Assembly: GCA_011390775.1 (NCBI GenBank)
Contig: JAABRS010000007.1
Coordinates: forward strand, 1 to 34,679
Direction of reading: 5' to 3'
Source: Clostridia bacterium
Lineage (GTDB): Bacteria > Bacillota > Clostridia > Tissierellales > Dethiosulfatibacteraceae
DNA length: 34,679 nucleotides
The notes beneath the pieces were generated by a model that saw only the letters and a program-made list of their open reading frames with translations, ran no database searches and was not told where the DNA came from. Positions 26,737 to 34,622 of the stretch are shown here, piece by piece. The first letter of the stretch is position 1. Each line of letters opens with the position of its first letter. Both the position numbers and the translations under genes were made by a program.

Positions 26737-27867
26737 TTAATATCTAAATTTAGCTATATATGGTTTATCACCCGGGATGTCTTCTAGGCTTACTACATAA
26801 ACATTACCATTTGTTTTGAAAGTATGTACAGCTGAGAAGTTTAGAAGTTCTACATTATCTTCATTACTTCTTTTTTGAACATCTACTTCATTAGTTTCTA
26901 GGTTGTATTTTCCCCACTGTTGGAAACCAGATGCTAAAATTAAATTTTCTACACGACCGTTATATGCTGCAGGGGCTATATCATCGATTTTATTTGATGT
27001 TTGATCTGTATTTTTTGTATCTTCATAACTTTCAACTGTTTTTTCATATGATTCTTTAAAGTAGGATCTAACTATATCCCATGCTTTTTTATGTAATATA
27101 TCATCTCTTAAATCTTCAGGACTTCCTTCTACTCCTTCTTCCATAAGATTTGAATATTTACTGGCTTTTCTGTATATAGCTTGAACGTTTTTAACTCCAG
27201 CAAGAACTAAAGGAAGATTTCTGTTTTCAACACTATTAATTACACCCGAATCTACCATCTGAAAAAATCTAAATACCTGATTTTTTCTATCTTCAGTTTC
27301 GATACCGTGCATAATAGTTGAAGAACCGGAACCAGAATGACCTGACATTTGCTTTTCAAAAACATCATACTTTAATGCTTCAGATAAGCTTTTAGGAGTA
27401 TCTTTTAATTCAACTTCGTCTATAGTGTATTGACTGCACTGATATAATTTGATGTTGTTTTGATTTAGTGATAGAAGATAAAACTCTCCATCTCCTGTAA
27501 ATTGAGATAGCAGAGGAACTATGTAGAATTGATTAGATACCAGAGAAACTTCATTGAATTTTACAGGGACCTTAAAATATTCAAAGGAATCTTCTGTAAT
27601 AAATATTGCCAGACCATCTTTTTGATACTGCCAGAAGGTCGTGTCATCCACTAACTTATAAGCCGGTTCAAGCATGCTATCGATTAAACTATCCTGAATC
27701 TTATTGTCTTTTAGACTGTTCTCAGTTTCTTTTAAAAGATTTTTTAAGCGGATTTTTCCGTGCATTGCTTCTTTTCCGCTTTTCTCAGTAGGTAAAAAAA
27801 TTGATACAGAAACATCTTTGCTTTTTTCTATTAAATTCATGACATCATTTTTAGTAATTAAATCCAT
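26737..27867 (-). CDS. BaeRF family 3 (eRF1-like) protein
   Basis: A 376-aa cytosolic protein resembling BaeRF family 3, the bacterial relatives of archaeo-eukaryotic peptide-chain release factor 1. The N-terminal third (VSIFLPTEKSGKEAMHGKIRLKNLL; DGLAIFI; PVKFNEVSLVSNQFYIVPLL) and the later VDSGVINSVENRNLPLVLAGV and PAAYNGRVENLILASG segments are typical of the group. Bacterial homologues have been proposed to act on stalled or inactive ribosomes, but the function of family 3 is not established. I see no GGQ motif, so peptidyl-tRNA hydrolysis in the eRF1 manner is unlikely. AAGGAGG precedes the ATG, and a sigma-B-like promoter lies about 40 bases upstream. It is probably transcribed apart from the araC-type gene behind it. 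Confidence 0.8.
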   Translation of the reverse strand: MDLITKNDVMNLIEKSKDVSVSIFLPTEKSGKEAMHGKIRLKNLLKETENSLKDNKIQDSLIDSMLEPAYKLVDDTTFWQYQKDGLAIFITEDSFEYFKVPVKFNEVSLVSNQFYIVPLLSQFTGDGEFYLLSLNQNNIKLYQCSQYTIDEVELKDTPKSLSEALKYDVFEKQMSGHSGSGSSTIMHGIETEDRKNQVFRFFQMVDSGVINSVENRNLPLVLAGVKNVQAIYRKASKYSNLMEEGVEGSPEDLRDDILHKKAWDIVRSYFKESYEKTVESYEDTKNTDQTSNKIDDIAPAAYNGRVENLILASGFQQWGKYNLETNEVDVQKRSNEDNVELLNFSAVHTFKTNGNVYVVSLEDIPGDKPYIAKFRY

Positions 27868-27906
27868 TATTTAACCTCCTTAAAAAGTTTTACACTTATT
27901 TAATTA

Positions 27907-27931
27907 TTACCCAGATAATTAAAGAATAAAC
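27907..27931 (-). promoter_or_regulatory. Sigma-B-like promoter for the BaeRF3 gene
   Basis: On the minus strand GTTTAT (27931-27926), a 13-base spacer and GGGTAA (27912-27907) match the general-stress GTTTaa/GGGTAt pattern and put the start of transcription about 33 bases before the ATG. No housekeeping -35/-10 pair with good spacing was seen. A forespore sigma-F type reading of the -10 is an alternative. Confidence 0.45.
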
Positions 27932-27949
27932 GTATTATAAATATTAATA

Positions 27950-28753
27950 TTATTTGTATTTTTTCATATATTGTCCGGGTGAAATTCCCTTTAGATTGCT
28001 AAAAGTTCTTATAAAATGGGAATTGTTATTAAAACCGGATAATTCTCCAGCAGTTTGAACATTACACCCTTTTCTTAGAAAAGCACATGATTTTAATACT
28101 CTAGTGCTGATTATATATTCTCTCAATGTAAAACCTGTTGATTCTTTAAATATTCTACATAGATGATATTTGCTTATATAGAAATTATTAGAAATGGTAT
28201 CTAGTGACAAATCACCTTCAATATTCTTTTCTATGTATTTAATTATAGGGTGGATTTTATTAAATTTGAAGTTGTTGGTAGAGTTTTTATTTGTATTATA
28301 ATCAAAGTAATTACTAATTTTTATAAGTAGTTCAATAAAAGCTATATCTTTTAAAATGTCAGATCCGAATTTTTCCAGATCTTTATTCATGATCTTATTA
28401 ATTATCAAAATAATTGAAGAAAGCTGATCTTCAGTCAATTGTATGCAGATATCATCTCCACAAAACTTGGATAACAAATCGGTTTTTTCGCTTGAAATTT
28501 CTGAAAGAGTAGATTGAGGAAAATGAACTATATATCTTTTATATAGAATTTTTTTGTCTACCATAGTTCTATGAAGAGAAGTATTTTTTATAAGTATTAG
28601 GGTTCCACGTTTAATATTGTAAACATTGTTTTCCAAAAATATACTGCCTGAATTAGTTAAAGATAGAAGAATTTCATAATTTTCATGAAAATGGTGTTTC
28701 TTCATATTCCAGTCATTGTCTTTGTTTAGTTTGATTTCATAATCTATATTCAT
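27950..28753 (-). CDS. AraC-family transcriptional regulator
   Basis: A 267-aa regulator. The N-terminal cupin (about residues 15-75) has HHFHENYEILL and a GTLILIKNTSLHRT strand pair suited to sensing a small ligand. The C-terminal AraC double helix-turn-helix (about 165-267) has LSLDTISNNFYISKYHLCRIFKESTG, AGELSGFNNNSHFIRTFSNLKGISPGQYMKKYK. It is divergent from the FAD dehydrogenase-Etf-GltS operon and most likely controls it in response to the operon's substrate. No Shine-Dalgarno lies next to the ATG at 28753. The only GGAGG is 43 bases upstream beyond a GTGTGA/TCACAC hairpin, and no in-frame start exists nearer to it because of a TAA. Confidence 0.92.
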   Translation of the reverse strand: MNIDYEIKLNKDNDWNMKKHHFHENYEILLSLTNSGSIFLENNVYNIKRGTLILIKNTSLHRTMVDKKILYKRYIVHFPQSTLSEISSEKTDLLSKFCGDDICIQLTEDQLSSIILIINKIMNKDLEKFGSDILKDIAFIELLIKISNYFDYNTNKNSTNNFKFNKIHPIIKYIEKNIEGDLSLDTISNNFYISKYHLCRIFKESTGFTLREYIISTRVLKSCAFLRKGCNVQTAGELSGFNNNSHFIRTFSNLKGISPGQYMKKYK

Positions 28754-28763
28754 AAATTTTATT

Positions 28764-28801
28764 GTGTGACTTATTTTGGTTTAAATATCACACTTTCCTC
28801 C
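28764..28801 (-). promoter_or_regulatory. araC-type leader: Shine-Dalgarno separated from start by a hairpin
   Basis: On the minus strand GGAGG (28801-28797) is followed by AAA, GTGTGA (28793-28788), 18 bases, TCACAC (28769-28764) and then 10 bases to the ATG. If the stem forms, the Shine-Dalgarno is brought to about 13 nucleotides from the start codon. The same GGAGG could instead initiate a six-codon peptide from GTG (MIFKPK, then TAA). Confidence 0.45.
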
Positions 28802-28811
28802 ATTTGTTTAT

Positions 28812-28840
28812 AATATATCCTATCACAGATAGCAATATAT
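28812..28840 (-). promoter_or_regulatory. Probable promoter for the araC-type gene
   Basis: On the minus strand TTGCTA, a 17-base spacer and TATAAA lie between about 28840 and 28808, upstream of the GGAGG site. The left arm of the 11-bp inverted repeat (28834-28844) overlaps the -35 region, consistent with autoregulation. Confidence 0.4.
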
Positions 28841-28881
28841 GCAAAGTATTAATCAAGAAAACGATAGATATTGCATATATT
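28834..28881. promoter_or_regulatory. Inverted-repeat operator candidate between divergent promoters
   Basis: AATATATGCAA (28834-28844) and its exact reverse complement TTGCATATATT (28871-28881) are 26 bases apart. The left arm overlaps the araC-side -35; the right arm lies just upstream of a TATAAT (28888-28893) for the dehydrogenase operon, which has a poor -35. This suits binding sites for the AraC-family regulator. Confidence 0.5.
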
Positions 28882-28947
28882 CAGTTGTATAATTAAATAA
28901 ATTAGAGCTAATGATAAATAAATATTAGAAAATAGAGGAGTTGTAAT

Positions 28948-30531
28948 ATGAATAATAATATAATTCATTGTATGAAAGAAGATTATATTGAATATTTAAG
29001 AGATGAATCAAGAACGATAGGTAGAGCAGAAAGTATTTCTTTTCCAAAAAATGAAGAAGAAATAATTGGAATTGTTAAAGATATGTATTCCAAGGAAATT
29101 CCTATTACAATACAGGGAGCTAGAACTGGGCTTGCTGCAGGTGCTGTTCCTAGGAAGGGTCACGTGTTAAATCTTTCAAAGCTTAATAATATTTTGGGAA
29201 TGAGAGTAGATTCGGAAGATAATTATTATGTAACTTTACAACCTGGTACGATACTATCTCAATTTAAAGAAAAAATAAAATTAAGAAAATTTGACACTAC
29301 TAAATGGGATTTTAAATCAAAAAGAGTGTTCAATGATTTTTGTAAAAAAGAAGAAATGTTCTTTAGTCCGGATCCAACTGAGACTAGTGCTACAATTGGT
29401 GGAATGGTTTCTTGTAATGCATCAGGGGCAAGGAGTTATATGTATGGACCTACGAGAAAATATATTGAAAAATTAAAATTAGTACTATCGAATGGGGATA
29501 CATTAACTGTAGAGAGAGGTAAAAATTTTGCAAATGGGAGAAAGTTAGAATTAAAAACTGATGAAGGTATGAATATAGAATTTAAATTACCTAAATATTT
29601 TATGCCTAATAGTAAAAATGCATCAGGATACTTTGTAGAAGATAATATGGACGCTGTAGATTTGTTTATAGGTGCAGATGGAACTCTTGGAATAATAACT
29701 GAAATAGAAGTAAGACTTTTAAAACTACCAGAAATAATTTGGGGAGTAAGTTGTTTTTTTGAAAATGAATCAGCAGCAATTAAGTTTGTTGAAGAGATCA
29801 GATCTAACCAAAAAGATATAGCTTCAATAGAGTTTTTCGATAAAAATGCTTTAGATATTTTAAAAAAACAAAAAGAAATTAATCCTGGATTTGAAAGATT
29901 ACCAGATGTGGATGAAAAAATGAAGTCAGTTATATATTTGGAGATTCATACAGAAGAAGAGAAGGAAGCATTAATAGATTTAAAAAAAATAGCAAAGATA
30001 ATGAATGATTCCCAAGGTTCTTCAAAAAATACATGGGTTGCAAAAAATGATGTAGGACTAAATAGATTAATATTTTTTAGGCATGCAGTTCCAGAAAGCG
30101 TTAACATGCTTATAGATGAAAGAAAAAAAGAAAATTCTAAGATAACAAAACTAGGTACAGATATGTCTGTACCAGATGAACATTTGGAAAAAGTTATAAA
30201 AATGTATAAAAAAGATATTATAAAAGAAAAATTAGAATCAGCAACCTGGGGACATATAGGTGATAATCATCTCCACGTAAATATTTTGCCTAGAGACAAT
30301 AAAGATTATGATAAAGGATTAAACCTTTATGAAAAATGGGCTAAAAAAGTAACAGAATTAGGAGGAGCTGTTTCGGCTGAACACGGAGTAGGAAAATTAA
30401 AATCAAAATATTTAAAAGTAATGTATGGACAAAATCATATAGATGAAATGATAGATATAAAATCGAAACTTGATCCTAAGTTATTATTAAGTCCAGGTAA
30501 TTTATTTGAAGTCGGAAAAAGGAGTGAATAA
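28948..30531 (+). CDS. FAD-linked 2-hydroxyacid dehydrogenase (GlcD/LctD type)
   Basis: Flavoprotein that oxidises a 2-hydroxyacid to the 2-oxoacid and passes electrons to an Etf. The 527-aa protein has an FAD-binding PCMH domain (TIQGARTGLAAGAVPRKG; DPTETSATIGGMVSCNASGA; GADGTLGIITEIEVRLLKLPE). The C-terminal FAD-oxidase domain has WGHIGDNHLHVNI and SAEHGVGKLKSKYL; the clustered His and Glu resemble the metal site of the D-lactate/D-2-hydroxyglutarate dehydrogenase family. The ATG follows AGAGGAGTTGTAAT. Two bases separate its stop from etfB, so it belongs to the Etf complex as in LctBCD. The substrate is not fixed by sequence: lactate is the default for this arrangement, but the linked GltS carrier suggests a dicarboxylate. 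Confidence 0.9.
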   Translation: MNNNIIHCMKEDYIEYLRDESRTIGRAESISFPKNEEEIIGIVKDMYSKEIPITIQGARTGLAAGAVPRKGHVLNLSKLNNILGMRVDSEDNYYVTLQPGTILSQFKEKIKLRKFDTTKWDFKSKRVFNDFCKKEEMFFSPDPTETSATIGGMVSCNASGARSYMYGPTRKYIEKLKLVLSNGDTLTVERGKNFANGRKLELKTDEGMNIEFKLPKYFMPNSKNASGYFVEDNMDAVDLFIGADGTLGIITEIEVRLLKLPEIIWGVSCFFENESAAIKFVEEIRSNQKDIASIEFFDKNALDILKKQKEINPGFERLPDVDEKMKSVIYLEIHTEEEKEALIDLKKIAKIMNDSQGSSKNTWVAKNDVGLNRLIFFRHAVPESVNMLIDERKKENSKITKLGTDMSVPDEHLEKVIKMYKKDIIKEKLESATWGHIGDNHLHVNILPRDNKDYDKGLNLYEKWAKKVTELGGAVSAEHGVGKLKSKYLKVMYGQNHIDEMIDIKSKLDPKLLLSPGNLFEVGKRSE

Positions 30532-30533
30532 TT

Positions 30534-31313
30534 ATGAAAATAGTAGTTTGTGTAAAACAGGTTCCCTCTACTAATGAGGTTAGATTAGATCCTGAAACTA
30601 ATACAATTATAAGAGATGGAAAACAATCTGTTATTAATCCCTTTGATACATATGCCTTAGAAGAAGCCATTAGAATAAAAGAAAAAATTCAAGGAGAAGT
30701 AATAGCATTAAGTATGGGTATACCAGCTGCAGAAAAAATATTGAGAGATGCTGTAAGTGTTGGAGCCGATAGTGGAATGCTATTGTCTGATAGAAGTTTT
30801 GCTGGAGCAGATACTTTAGCTACTGCATATACATTATCATTAGGAGTTAAAAAAATTAGTGAAGTAGATTTAATATTATGTGGAAAAATGGCAGTTGATG
30901 GAGATACAGCTCAAATAGGACCTGAATTAGCTGAGAATTTAAAGATACCTCATATTACAAATGTATCAGAAATAATAGAAATTAATGATAGTGAAATAAT
31001 ATGCAGAACTATTACTGAAACTGGCAAAAGGTTGGTAAAAACAAAGACACCTGTTTTATTAACGGTTTTAAAAGATATTAATATGCCCAGATTACCTTCT
31101 ATAGATGGGGTTATTAATAGTTTGGATGCTCCTGTTGCTGTGGAAAATGCTGAATCTTTAGGAGCAAATAAGTCCTATATTGGGCTTTCAGGTTCTCCTA
31201 CTCAAGTTGTAAAAACATACATACCTGAAAGAAAGAATGAGTCAATTGAGATTAAAGGTGACTCTGAAACTAAATCAGAAAAAATAAATTCTGTAATAAA
31301 GGAGGTAATCTAA
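30534..31313 (+). CDS. etfB: Electron transfer flavoprotein, beta subunit
   Basis: EtfB, 259 aa, partner of EtfA. It begins VVCVKQVPSTNEVRLDPETN, continues NPFDTYALEEAIRIKE, and has the GKMAVDGDTAQIGPELAENL segment of Etfs that couple to NAD and ferredoxin; TKTPVLLTVLKDINMPRLPS follows. Subunits of this type bind the bifurcating FAD and NAD(H). The start has AAAAAGGAGTGAATAATT upstream and lies 2 bases after the dehydrogenase gene; its stop directly abuts the etfA ATG. The gene order dehydrogenase-etfB-etfA supports one complex. Confidence 0.94.
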   Translation: MKIVVCVKQVPSTNEVRLDPETNTIIRDGKQSVINPFDTYALEEAIRIKEKIQGEVIALSMGIPAAEKILRDAVSVGADSGMLLSDRSFAGADTLATAYTLSLGVKKISEVDLILCGKMAVDGDTAQIGPELAENLKIPHITNVSEIIEINDSEIICRTITETGKRLVKTKTPVLLTVLKDINMPRLPSIDGVINSLDAPVAVENAESLGANKSYIGLSGSPTQVVKTYIPERKNESIEIKGDSETKSEKINSVIKEVI

Positions 31314-32513
31314 ATGAGTGGATTAATAATAGATAGTGATGCGTGTAGAGGATGTGGTATCTGCATAAAAAGTTGTAGTTATGAAGCTTTGGAAATGAAA
31401 GATAAGAAAGCTCAGGTTAATGAAAATTGTGTCTTATGCGGTATGTGTATTGAAAGTTGTCCTTTTGATGCAATTAAAATTGAAAAAGAAAAAACAAATG
31501 GTATTGAACTAGAGGACTATAAAGATATATGGGTTTTTATAGAGCAAAATGATGGTGAAATAGAGCCTGTATCTTACGAGCTATTATCAAAAGCAAGAGA
31601 ATTATCTAAAGAAAGGAATTGTTCTGTAAATGCCCTTCTGCTGGGAGAGGATATAAGTAAAGAGGCAGACAAATTATTTGCTTATGGTGCAAATAAAGTT
31701 TATATAAGTGAATATGAAATTTTGAAAGATAATTTAGAAGAGATTTATGTTGAATTTTTAGATAAGGTTGTATTAGATTATAAACCTGAAATATTTTTGT
31801 TTGGAGCAACTAATTTTGGTAGATCTATAGCACCAAGGATAGCTGCACGTGTAAAGACAGGTCTTACAGCTGACTGTACGATTTTGGAAATTGATGAAGA
31901 ATCAGGATTATTGAACCAAACTAGGCCTGCATTTGGTGGAAATTTAATGGCTCAGATAGTTTGTCCGGAACATAGACCACAAATGGCAACAGTAAGGCCA
32001 GGTGTAATGGAAGCAGTTAAAAAGGAGACAAATACTAAAGAAGTAATAAATATAGATATGCCTAGTATTAAAGAACCAAGTATTAAAATATTAGAAAATA
32101 TAATAGAAAAAAAAGCCGAATCTATTTCTGACGCAGAAATAATAGTATCTGTAGGAAGGGGGATTGGATCACAGAAGAATCTTGCGTTAGTTGAGAGATT
32201 AGCAGAGCTTTTGGGTGGTAAAGTTGGAGTATCTAGACCGTTGGTAGATGTAGGTTGGGCTGACCAAAAGAATCAAATAGGTCAAACGGGTTCTATTGTA
32301 GCACCAAAACTACTAGTTACTTTTGGCATTTCAGGTGCAATACAACATCTTGCAGGTATTAGCGGAGCAGAAACGATTATATCCATTAATACAGATAAGG
32401 ATGCAGCTATATTTACAGTTGCTAATTATAAAGTAGTAGGAGATTGTGTGGAAATTTTGAAGAGCATGATTTCTAAGTTAGAAAAAAAGTGTGAAAAAGA
32501 ACAGGTAGTATAA
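31314..32513 (+). CDS. etfA: Electron transfer flavoprotein, alpha subunit, with N-terminal 2[4Fe-4S] ferredoxin domain
   Basis: EtfA, 399 aa, longer than the usual 320-330 because of an N-terminal ferredoxin domain of about 60 residues. Two full CxxCxxCxxxC motifs are visible: CRGCGICIKSC and CVLCGMCIESC. The Etf alpha FAD-binding domain follows, with RIAARVKTGLTADCTILEID, TRPAFGGNLMAQIVCPEHRPQMAT, VGRGIGSQKNLAL, SRPLVDVGWADQKNQIGQTG and FGISGAIQHLAG. Fe-S-bearing EtfA is a mark of electron-confurcating lactate dehydrogenase-type complexes that use ferredoxin and NAD. AAAGGAGGTAATCTAA precedes the ATG. Confidence 0.95.
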   Translation: MSGLIIDSDACRGCGICIKSCSYEALEMKDKKAQVNENCVLCGMCIESCPFDAIKIEKEKTNGIELEDYKDIWVFIEQNDGEIEPVSYELLSKARELSKERNCSVNALLLGEDISKEADKLFAYGANKVYISEYEILKDNLEEIYVEFLDKVVLDYKPEIFLFGATNFGRSIAPRIAARVKTGLTADCTILEIDEESGLLNQTRPAFGGNLMAQIVCPEHRPQMATVRPGVMEAVKKETNTKEVINIDMPSIKEPSIKILENIIEKKAESISDAEIIVSVGRGIGSQKNLALVERLAELLGGKVGVSRPLVDVGWADQKNQIGQTGSIVAPKLLVTFGISGAIQHLAGISGAETIISINTDKDAAIFTVANYKVVGDCVEILKSMISKLEKKCEKEQVV

Positions 32514-32534
32514 AAAATAAATGGAGGTATTAGT

Positions 32535-33788
32535 ATGATGAATTTAAGTTTTGACATGACACAAACGCTTTTTATAGCAGTTATATTATTATTAATTGGA
32601 GGTTTTATTAAAAGTAAAGTTAAATTTTTAGAAAAGTATTGCATTCCATCTCCCGTAGTTGGAGGACTTATATTTTCTGTATTAGTTTTAATATTAAGAC
32701 AAACAGGAATAGTTACCTTTGTATTTGATAAAACTTTACAACAATTTTTTATGAACTTATTCTTTACTGCTTGTGGATTTGCAGCTAGTATTGCTTTGCT
32801 GAAAAATGGAGGTAAAAAAGTCATAACATTTTTGGGTTTAGCAGCAGCTTTAGCATTTTTACAAAATGTTACATCAGTTGGGTTATCAAAAGTTTTAAAT
32901 ATAGAACCTATGATGGCTTTAATGACTGGATCAATACCTATGACAGGTGGACATGGAAATGCAGCAGCATTTGCTCCATTAGCAGAAGAAATGGGATATA
33001 CAGGAGCATTATCAGTAGCAGTAGCAGCAGCAACTTTTGGTTTAGTGGCAGGATCTATAATCGGAGGGCCTATAGCAAACAATCTAATAATAAAGAAAAA
33101 TTTATTTAACAAAGAATTAAAAGAAAAAAGCTTGGAAAATTCTAGAGTTCAAGAAAACGTTTCTGGATCTACAGTAACAGTATCCTATGGTGAAAGCACC
33201 AAAGAATCGGAGGATAATTTGTTTAATGCAAAACAATTGACAAAAGGATTTTATTTGTTGTTTATCGGGTTAGGACTAGGATCCATTCTTCATATTGTTT
33301 TTAAGATTTTACTACCTGGAGTAACTCTTCCAATTCACGTAATGGGGATGTTAGGCGGAGTAATCATAAGAGTTGTTATGGATATTAAGGGTTTTAAAGT
33401 TCCTTCAAAAGAAATAGATACAATAGGTAATGTAAGTTTGGGTATATTTGTATCAATGGCAGTATACACAATGAAATTATGGGAGCTTGCAGAACTTGCA
33501 CTACCATTAATAATCCTATTAATAGCTCAAGTTGTATTAGTTATTCTTTTTGTAAGGTTTATTACATTCTATGTTATGGGTAAAGATTACGATTCAGCTA
33601 TGATGGTAGCTGGGCATGTAGGTTTTAGTATGGGAGCTACACCAGTATCAATGGCTAATATGAAGAGTGTGAGTGATAAATATGCTTATTCCAAACTAGC
33701 ATTTTTCGTAGTTCCTATTATAGGTGGATTATTTAGTAATTTCACAAATGCAGCTATAATAACATTTTTTATGAATTATGTGAAATAA
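32535..33788 (+). CDS. gltS: GltS-type sodium/glutamate symporter
   Basis: Integral membrane carrier of the ESS family (417 aa, about ten to twelve hydrophobic segments) that moves glutamate or a related dicarboxylate with sodium. Family motifs: VILLLIGGFIKSKVKFLEKYCIPSPVVGGLI, TGSIPMTGGHGNAAAFAPLAEE in the first half and VAGHVGFSMGATPVSMANM in the second. A hydrophilic loop (about 195-230) divides the two halves. TGGAGGTATTAGT precedes the ATG, 21 bases after etfA, so it is the fourth gene of the operon. In lactate operons this place is held by a lactate permease, so its presence points to a different substrate. The family is sure; the true substrate is not. Confidence 0.9.
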   Translation: MMNLSFDMTQTLFIAVILLLIGGFIKSKVKFLEKYCIPSPVVGGLIFSVLVLILRQTGIVTFVFDKTLQQFFMNLFFTACGFAASIALLKNGGKKVITFLGLAAALAFLQNVTSVGLSKVLNIEPMMALMTGSIPMTGGHGNAAAFAPLAEEMGYTGALSVAVAAATFGLVAGSIIGGPIANNLIIKKNLFNKELKEKSLENSRVQENVSGSTVTVSYGESTKESEDNLFNAKQLTKGFYLLFIGLGLGSILHIVFKILLPGVTLPIHVMGMLGGVIIRVVMDIKGFKVPSKEIDTIGNVSLGIFVSMAVYTMKLWELAELALPLIILLIAQVVLVILFVRFITFYVMGKDYDSAMMVAGHVGFSMGATPVSMANMKSVSDKYAYSKLAFFVVPIIGGLFSNFTNAAIITFFMNYVK

Positions 33789-33881
33789 AAATTAAGAAAA
33801 TAATATAGATTAATGATTTATCCTTCAAATTATGTTATCATATCAATAGATTTATGATACGTGATTTGGAGGATTGATTTT

Positions 33882-34622
33882 TTGAATAGACTAATATATT
33901 TATTAGATATGAAATTACTTGTTGATTTAGGCTTTAAAAAAGGAAATAGATTTTTCAGAAGATTAGCTGCTGAAGAGGTAGAGAAGAATATTCGAAAGAT
34001 GGAAAACGATTTAATTGGAATGCAGATTTTTTTGGTAACTAAATTGGTTTTATATATTATTGTTTTATTAAGTGTATTAATAATTAATAAATTTTTGCTG
34101 GATTCAACTATACCTATGTTTTTGATAAGCAGTATTTATCTGCTGTTATTCACTCTGTTCATATATAGAATGGTGAAATGGACTATCCTTTATAGAAACA
34201 ATCGAGAATTAATTAAACAGTACTTACCTAAATATTTAAATGCAAAGAAAAAGAAAAGCAATAAAGAAGCACTAGCGGTATTATTGAATAATTATGTTGA
34301 TAAAAAAATCATAGATAAGGCTGAAGAAAAAAACGGAATAAAAAAAGTTGCATATAGAGTTTTTAATAAATTCAAAAAGAAAAGCAATAGATTACAGGAA
34401 GAACAGGAAAACTTATGTAGAGATGCTGTAGATGAAATAAGTAAGAAAATAAATGAAATATTAAAAAAGAGAGCGATACTATATACCCTTACATTTATTC
34501 TATATATTTTGATAATATTTTTATCAAATGAATTTGTACTCAAGTACTATTACGATGGCAATGGGATATCGGCTTTGATGTATCCATTTAGATATATTTT
34601 AAATTCATACGTATTTAATTAA
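33882..34622 (+). CDS. Unrecognised three-TM membrane protein
   Basis: A 246-aa protein I cannot assign. I chose the TTG at 33882 because GGAGG (33868-33872) lies 9 bases before it; the track start (GTG 33861) would precede the RBS. There is a basic soluble N-terminus (KKGNRFFRR), then hydrophobic segments at about 47-72 (IFLVTKLVLYIIVLLSVLII) and 76-97 (IPMFLISSIYLLLFTLFIY). A long Lys/Glu-rich, probably helical cytoplasmic region (about 98-200) leads to a last hydrophobic segment (ILYTLTFILYILIIFL) and a short aromatic C-terminus. It lies 93 bases after gltS with no terminator between. The layout resembles membrane proteins of secretion or pilus systems only in general shape; I do not claim that. 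Confidence 0.7.
   Translation: MNRLIYLLDMKLLVDLGFKKGNRFFRRLAAEEVEKNIRKMENDLIGMQIFLVTKLVLYIIVLLSVLIINKFLLDSTIPMFLISSIYLLLFTLFIYRMVKWTILYRNNRELIKQYLPKYLNAKKKKSNKEALAVLLNNYVDKKIIDKAEEKNGIKKVAYRVFNKFKKKSNRLQEEQENLCRDAVDEISKKINEILKKRAILYTLTFILYILIIFLSNEFVLKYYYDGNGISALMYPFRYILNSYVFN

Noticed and set aside
32426-33112. 228-aa minus-strand ORF opposite etfA/gltS
   Set aside because: Antisense shadow of gltS with Ala/Pro/Lys bias, no RBS and no recognisable domain.
33788-33881. TATCAT...ATGATA repeat before the last gene as an operator
   Set aside because: Arms of six bases in very AT-rich DNA are expected by chance, and no promoter pair with good spacing was found there.
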